From Candidatus Bathyarchaeota archaeon RBG_13_52_12 (GTDB lineage: Archaea > Thermoproteota > Bathyarchaeia > TCS64): a DNA stretch of 16,966 nt. The position numbers were made by a program, and so were the translations under genes. Where the stretch lies: NCBI GenBank assembly GCA_001774245.1, contig MEZF01000110.1:2954-19919 (forward strand). Reading direction: 5' to 3'. A model generated the notes under the pieces. The model ran no database searches. It had not been told where the DNA came from and saw nothing but the letters and a program-made list of their open reading frames with translations. This document shows positions 13,360-16,966 of the stretch, one piece after another (position 1 is the stretch's first letter; each line of letters begins with the position of its first letter).

Positions 13360-13366
13360 TTTAAAA
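13360..13366 (-). promoter_or_regulatory. TATA box of rnhB (leaderless transcript likely)
   Basis: TTTTAAA on the minus strand, centred 27 bases before the rnhB ATG. The rest of the 13337-13507 gap shows no gene; it has a short T-run on the plus strand (13437-13441) and a small palindrome, TCGCG-CA-CGCGA (13475-13486). Confidence 0.45.
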
Positions 13367-13507
13367 CTCTAGCCAAAGTGCCTGTGGAGTCTCATGAGCG
13401 TAGTAACCTATTACGGTGAGTTCATCCGTTGTAACCTTTTTAGTTTCTTGCCTCAGTCATAAACTCCTTTGTATTCGCGCACGCGAGCTAAGTCTATGGT
13501 AGGTTCA

Positions 13508-15019
13508 TTAATCCTCGTCCATTCTCTTGAGCTCTGTTATGCCAAGCATTTTGAAGTCGATAGGAAAGATTGGGCGTCTTATCTTCTTGAAATTGAATCC
13601 TGCGAGGCGTGGCGAGGTCAGACCAGGGGTGTCGAGTTCTATTATCTCCTTAGCGATTGGTTCGTGACTGGCTCGGTAGTGGACGCTCGATTTTACAACT
13701 ATGTATCTGGCGTCGGTGGGTTCTATTCCCTGGCTTCTATATAGCTCAAGGTCGAGGGGTTGTAGGCGCTTCGAAGTTACTATGACGTCGTTGCCAGATA
13801 TTCTGAGGACAGCAGTAAGACCCATTTCGGTCTCGGAGCCTGTTCCCATGGGCCCTTTCACTATCCACTTGCCGTCGCTCACCCTCTTCACGAGAGCCTT
13901 GAGCCTGATTGGTTTACCGTGTAGTCTGTCGGTGTGGCCTCCGAGACTGAGCTCAATCTCATTACCAGGGCCGGCCTTCGAGGCTTTCGCAGCGGCAACA
14001 GGGTCCCAGATGACGCCAAAGACACCTCCCGTCAATCCTTCTTCGAGGACAGCCTTCAGTACGATTGTGCCATCGCAAGGTGTTCCCCCGCCTGGGTTAT
14101 CCCCGATGTCTGCTAGGACTATGGGTCCCTCTTTTGCGGCTTTAACGTGCCTTAGTGCCTCTCTGATTGGCACTGGTTTGACGAGGAAGTCTCTACGTAT
14201 GCTCCAAGCAAGATCGCTCAGCTGCTCTGCGAGGGTATCCGCGAGCTTCTGGTTGCCATTTGTGATGACGATGAAGCTCATACCAGCCTCCTTTATGTCG
14301 CTCCATGGAAAACCTGCGGCAATGGTTACGGCAGTTACATCTGGGATCTGCTCCATTTTGTGGGCTTCCTCGATTAGCTTCGTCATCGGATATCTGCCTG
14401 TGAACTGAGCCTGAAGGGCGGGAAGCATCGGTGGCTGACGAAGGGCACGGGTTGGCTTAAGCTGACCATCCATGATCTTGGCGAGGAGTTCTACAGACTC
14501 GACAGCTCGCTCATACTCGTCGATGTGTGGATAGGTGTCGTAGCCGACAAGGATGTCGGCCTCCCTGACCATCTTCTCCGTGTAGTTTGCGTGTAGGTCG
14601 AAGCTCGCAACGAGAGGTTTCTTCCCTATTAGTCTACGAACCTCGCCAAGAACGTCTCCCTCGACGTCGTCGTGCCCCTCAGCGACGGCTGCTCCGTGGA
14701 GATGGAGGGCGACTCCATCGTAGGTTTTTGCTGCGTTTATACCATCCAGCAATGAGCCGAGGATATGCTCATAAGCCTCCTCAGTGATTTTTCCGCTAGG
14801 TGTTGCCGAGGCGTGAACTGTCTCATAGAACTCGAAACCATTCATCTCGCAGCCATCTATAAGGCCACCAGCCGCGGTCTTAGTCCCCCTGAAGTGTATT
14901 GGTATCTCGTCACCGCGGAATAGGTGCCTCTTACTGAACTCGGAGAGATCTGTTTTAATGTTTGATAACACGTTGGTCTCGTGGCTAAAAGTACCCAGCG
15001 CAATCCTCTTGGGAGTCAT
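13508..15019 (-). CDS. M81 family metallopeptidase (MlrC-like)
   Basis: A 503-residue zinc hydrolase of the MlrC/M81 family, founded on the microcystin-degrading MlrC peptidase; the substrate of archaeal members is unknown. Typical blocks are seen: RIALGTFSHETN (5-16), LHLHGAAVAEGHDDVEGD (105-122), ASFDLHANYTEKM (138-150, Asp141 and His143), GYDTYPHIDEYERA (159-172) and DIGDNPGGGTPCDGT (304-318), followed by the MlrC C-terminal domain. I start at the ATG at 15019 because the family begins with this strand. A GTG at 15061 (GTGA overlap with the previous gene) would add 14 residues that look unlike the family. It probably forms an operon with the alkyltransferase upstream. No signal peptide, so it is cytoplasmic. 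A catabolic or detoxification role is only a guess. Confidence 0.92.
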   Translation of the reverse strand: MTPKRIALGTFSHETNVLSNIKTDLSEFSKRHLFRGDEIPIHFRGTKTAAGGLIDGCEMNGFEFYETVHASATPSGKITEEAYEHILGSLLDGINAAKTYDGVALHLHGAAVAEGHDDVEGDVLGEVRRLIGKKPLVASFDLHANYTEKMVREADILVGYDTYPHIDEYERAVESVELLAKIMDGQLKPTRALRQPPMLPALQAQFTGRYPMTKLIEEAHKMEQIPDVTAVTIAAGFPWSDIKEAGMSFIVITNGNQKLADTLAEQLSDLAWSIRRDFLVKPVPIREALRHVKAAKEGPIVLADIGDNPGGGTPCDGTIVLKAVLEEGLTGGVFGVIWDPVAAAKASKAGPGNEIELSLGGHTDRLHGKPIRLKALVKRVSDGKWIVKGPMGTGSETEMGLTAVLRISGNDVIVTSKRLQPLDLELYRSQGIEPTDARYIVVKSSVHYRASHEPIAKEIIELDTPGLTSPRLAGFNFKKIRRPIFPIDFKMLGITELKRMDED

Positions 15020-15057
15020 ATGGAAGGATAACGTCTCATGAAAGAAAATACTAGCGG

Positions 15058-15609
15058 TCACTTGAAGAACCGGCGGAGGTCAACGCCGGTCTCAGGCTTG
15101 CCCCGCGAGGAGCCGAGGATCCCCTCCTGGGCGAGCAACTTCCTCTTCCACTCTAGGCCCCCTCCGAAGCCACCGATTCCGCCGTCTGAAGACACAACTC
15201 TGTGACAGGGCACAACGAGCCCCATCGGGTTATCACCGACAGCGTTACCGACGGCTCGCACCGCCTTGGGGCGCCCAATATGCTTAGCTATGCCCCCGTA
15301 GCTCGTAAGCTTTCCATAGGGTATAGAGTATATGGCCTTCCAGACAGCCACTTGGAAAGGCGTTCCACGCATGTCGAAGGGCACCTCGAAGATAAGCCTC
15401 TCACCCTTGAAGTAGCGGTCAAGCTGGGACTTCAGCTCATTGAACTTACTAGGCTCTTCCACATATTCAGCCTTGATACGGGTCTTCAACTCACTCATGA
15501 AGTTCTCCTTATTACCCGAGATATGGAACTGGACTAGCCCCTTTCCCGAGGTCGCCGCCCACATTGTACCCAATGGCGTCTCCAAGCCTGAATAATATAT
15601 CTTCTCCAT
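15058..15609 (-). CDS. ogt: Methylated-DNA--[protein]-cysteine S-methyltransferase
   Basis: A suicide DNA repair protein that moves alkyl groups from O6-alkylguanine to its own cysteine. From the ATG at 15609 it has 183 residues: an N-terminal domain beginning MEKIYYSGLETPLGT, then the DNA-binding domain with GTPFQVAVWKAIYSIPYGKL, SYGGIAKHIGRPKAVRAVG and the active site PCHRV. The start is chosen because GGTGA lies five bases upstream and the family begins here. The frame is open up to an ATG at 15669, which would add 20 residues and leave only 22 bases to the divergent maf start. GNAVGDNP replaces the usual GNANGxNP, a small change. The gene is followed by the M81 peptidase. Confidence 0.95.
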   Translation of the reverse strand: MEKIYYSGLETPLGTMWAATSGKGLVQFHISGNKENFMSELKTRIKAEYVEEPSKFNELKSQLDRYFKGERLIFEVPFDMRGTPFQVAVWKAIYSIPYGKLTSYGGIAKHIGRPKAVRAVGNAVGDNPMGLVVPCHRVVSSDGGIGGFGGGLEWKRKLLAQEGILGSSRGKPETGVDLRRFFK

Positions 15610-15677
15610 CCCGTTCACCATTCTTATACCCAGGGATCTCCCTACGTTAGTGAATCCTCGAGCCACCATAAAACGCT

Positions 15678-15685
15678 GAGGGTGA
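15678..15685 (+). promoter_or_regulatory. Shine-Dalgarno sequence deciding the TTG start of maf
   Basis: GAGGGTGA lies six bases before TTG at 15692 but 18 bases before the ATG at 15704, so it favours the TTG start. Confidence 0.55.
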
Positions 15686-15691
15686 AAAAGT

Positions 15692-16288
15692 TTGAACCGT
15701 CAAATGCTAGTACTCGCCTCTACATCTCCACGCAGAGTGGGTCTCCTAAAGCAGTTAGGCATCGAATTCGACGTCGCCGATCCTGGCGACGCTGAGAACA
15801 GCATCTCCCAGGACCCTATAACACGCGTCAGAGACCACGCCATCTGCAAGGCTGAGACTGTGGCCAAAAAGTACCCAGATAGACTGATTGTTGCCGCCGA
15901 CACGATCGTTGTTTTGGATGGAAAGATCCTTGAGAAGCCGAATAACAGAGACGAAGCAAAGGAGATGCTGCGAACCCTCGGAGGTCGGATGCACAGAGTC
16001 GTCTCTGCAATCGCCCTCCTTGAGAAAAACGGGAACCTGATGGATGTTCGAACAGAGGAAACGATTGTCTCAATGAAGAAGCTTAGCGAAGAGGAGATTG
16101 AGGCTTATGTCGCGACAGGCGAGCCAATGGATAAGGCGGGAGCATACGCCGCTCAAGGAGCCGGAGCGGTCATAATTGAGAAGGTTGACGGTTGTTTCTA
16201 CAATGTAGTTGGGTTGCCCCTGAGTCTGCTTCACGCCATGCTAAAGAAGGCGGGCGTGAACACTCTGATTCGTTGCACTAAAAGGTAA
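15692..16288 (+). CDS. maf: Maf-like nucleoside triphosphate pyrophosphatase
   Basis: A house-cleaning pyrophosphatase that hydrolyses dTTP/UTP or modified NTPs to the monophosphate; the Maf family has subfamilies with different base preference, and I cannot place this one. The 198 residues show LASTSPRRVGLL (8-19), KAETVAKKYPDRLIVAADTIV (53-73), LEKPNNRDEAKEML (80-93), GGRMHRVVSAIAL (97-109), GEPMDKAGAYAAQG (143-156) and DGCFYNVVGLPLSLL (166-180), which are all the expected blocks. It starts with TTG (see the ribosome-binding site), and a second start, ATG at 15704, is four codons later. It is divergent from the alkyltransferase and stands alone on its strand before an AT-rich gap. Confidence 0.94.
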   Translation: MNRQMLVLASTSPRRVGLLKQLGIEFDVADPGDAENSISQDPITRVRDHAICKAETVAKKYPDRLIVAADTIVVLDGKILEKPNNRDEAKEMLRTLGGRMHRVVSAIALLEKNGNLMDVRTEETIVSMKKLSEEEIEAYVATGEPMDKAGAYAAQGAGAVIIEKVDGCFYNVVGLPLSLLHAMLKKAGVNTLIRCTKR

Positions 16289-16330
16289 TTAATCACCTAT
16301 ATAACCACCATATTCTATATAGATTATCCT

Positions 16331-16341
16331 TAATTATATAT
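16331..16341 (+). promoter_or_regulatory. TATA box before the Na/Pi cotransporter gene
   Basis: taattatatat, centred about 29 bases before the TTG at 16365, suits an archaeal promoter with a very short or absent leader. AGGGGT (16356-16361) lies close to the start codon and may act as ribosome-binding site instead. Confidence 0.45.
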
Positions 16342-16364
16342 CTTGATTTCTGTTAAGGGGTACT

Positions 16365-16966
16365 TTGAGTTCCAAATACGGGAACATCGCTGGCTCAATA
16401 ATAGCCCTATACTTCTTTGTATCTGCAATAATGTTGATTAAAGAATCAGCTAGTATGATGTCGGAATTCCTCGCGGAGAATATCGTGCTTGTGATCAGAG
16501 ACACGACGAGCGGAGTCTTTGCGGGGTGGCTGGGAACCGCTCTGCTCCACAGCAGCGGGGCTTTCGATTCTATCATTGTTGCATTCGTCTCATCTGGAGC
16601 CATGCCTCTCAGCTTAGCTGTCGCAACCTTCATTGGTGCTGAACTAGGAACCACGGTGACTCCGTTCCTCGTATCGGTTCTAAACCAAGTCAGGAGAAAG
16701 AAACATCAGGACGCGGCCTTCAATGTAACCCTAACACACGTGCTTTATAATCTCTTCACCCTCTTTCTCTTCTACCCTGCGGAGTTATTTTTCGGTACAT
16801 TTACATGGATAGCGCTGCAGGGGAGCAATGTCTTCGTGAAGGCGCCCTGGCTTAACGCGATCCCGGATGTGCTTGACGTTGCCACGCCCTGGGTGCCGCT
16901 TATACTCGATTATATCCCGCCTTGGCTTGGTATTGTTGCTGGCGCGGTTATGCTTATCCTCGCTTT
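16365..16966 (+). CDS. Na/Pi-cotransporter family membrane protein, 3' truncated by window end
   Basis: An open frame from TTG at 16365 runs to the window edge: 200 residues. The protein is hydrophobic with predicted membrane segments near 7-25, 52-78, 80-106, 120-143 and 187-200. It shows the PF02690-type inverted-repeat pattern of sodium-dependent phosphate transporters: GTALLHSSGAFDSIIVAF (57-74), then AVATFIGAELGTTVTPFLV (85-103). The canonical QSSSA is HSSGA here and GANIGTT is GAELGTT, so substrate or ion coupling may differ from phosphate. The in-frame stop TGA before the TTG excludes a longer N-terminus. A basic loop (QVRRKKHQD, 108-116) is probably cytoplasmic. The rest of the gene, including the second repeat, is outside the window. 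Confidence 0.82.
   Translation, partial: MSSKYGNIAGSIIALYFFVSAIMLIKESASMMSEFLAENIVLVIRDTTSGVFAGWLGTALLHSSGAFDSIIVAFVSSGAMPLSLAVATFIGAELGTTVTPFLVSVLNQVRRKKHQDAAFNVTLTHVLYNLFTLFLFYPAELFFGTFTWIALQGSNVFVKAPWLNAIPDVLDVATPWVPLILDYIPPWLGIVAGAVMLILA

Noticed and set aside
13475..13486. TCGCG-CA-CGCGA palindrome between rnhB and the M81 gene
   Set aside because: Short arms, two-base spacer, no T-run and no promoter context; probably chance.
13701..14408. 235-codon plus-strand open frame opposite the M81 peptidase
   Set aside because: Ser/Pro/Leu-rich translation without family motifs, lying wholly antisense to a well-supported gene; a shadow of its codon bias.
15020..15061. GTG start adding 14 residues to the M81 peptidase
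   Set aside because: The family begins at RIALGTFSHETN; the extra residues are atypical. The GTGA overlap with the upstream stop keeps it as an alternative.
1..16966. tRNA, rRNA, CRISPR array, insertion sequence or phage genes
   Set aside because: No cloverleaf-like segment, no regularly spaced repeats, and no transposase or integrase motif in any frame; the wHTH cluster has no mobile-element neighbours in view.

Overview
This window looks like a chromosomal segment of an archaeon, most likely from the TACK/Proteoarchaeota side. It carries the archaeal tRNA-dependent amidotransferase pair GatD/GatE, an archaeal Elp3, Nop5 and fibrillarin of the C/D-box RNP, a PyrD/PyrK dihydroorotate dehydrogenase, and ribosomal protein S30e, which is known from Crenarchaeota, Thaumarchaeota, Korarchaeota and Asgard but not from typical Euryarchaeota. 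Promoter-like elements are archaeal TATA boxes in AT-rich gaps. Many genes start with TTG. I cannot name a genus. No rRNA, tRNA, CRISPR array, insertion sequence or integrase is visible.

Layout. (1) Positions 1-74 hold the start of a gene leaving the window on the minus strand. (2) Positions 284-1763 carry five small winged-helix (wHTH) proteins on the plus strand. The first four overlap each other by 4-8 bases. Convergent to them, 1702-2629 carries two larger wHTH proteins on the minus strand that share an N-terminal beta-hairpin/helix domain. These seven genes have no function I can assign and are the best candidate here for an undescribed system. (3) Positions 2861-10430 are a long minus-strand series, transcribed right to left: pyrD, pyrK, a metallo-beta-lactamase-fold hydrolase, rps30e, elp3, gatD, gatE. 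The gaps are short, so this may be one operon joining pyrimidine synthesis to translation (ribosomal protein, wobble-uridine modification, Gln-tRNA formation). (4) Positions 10536-12698 on the plus strand hold nop5, a small Cys-rich protein and fibrillarin: two C/D RNP proteins with an unknown protein between them. (5) Positions 12668-13336 hold rnhB (minus), overlapping the fibrillarin 3' end. (6) Positions 13508-15609 hold an M81/MlrC-like metallopeptidase and an O6-alkylguanine-DNA alkyltransferase (minus), divergent from maf (15692-16288, plus). (7) Positions 16365-16966 hold the first 200 residues of a Na/Pi-cotransporter-family membrane protein, cut by the window end.

No gene-free stretch exceeds 300 bases. 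The longest gaps (75-283, 2630-2860, 13337-13507) are AT-rich and hold TATA-like boxes, a possible T-run terminator and an imperfect palindrome, but no gene that I can see.
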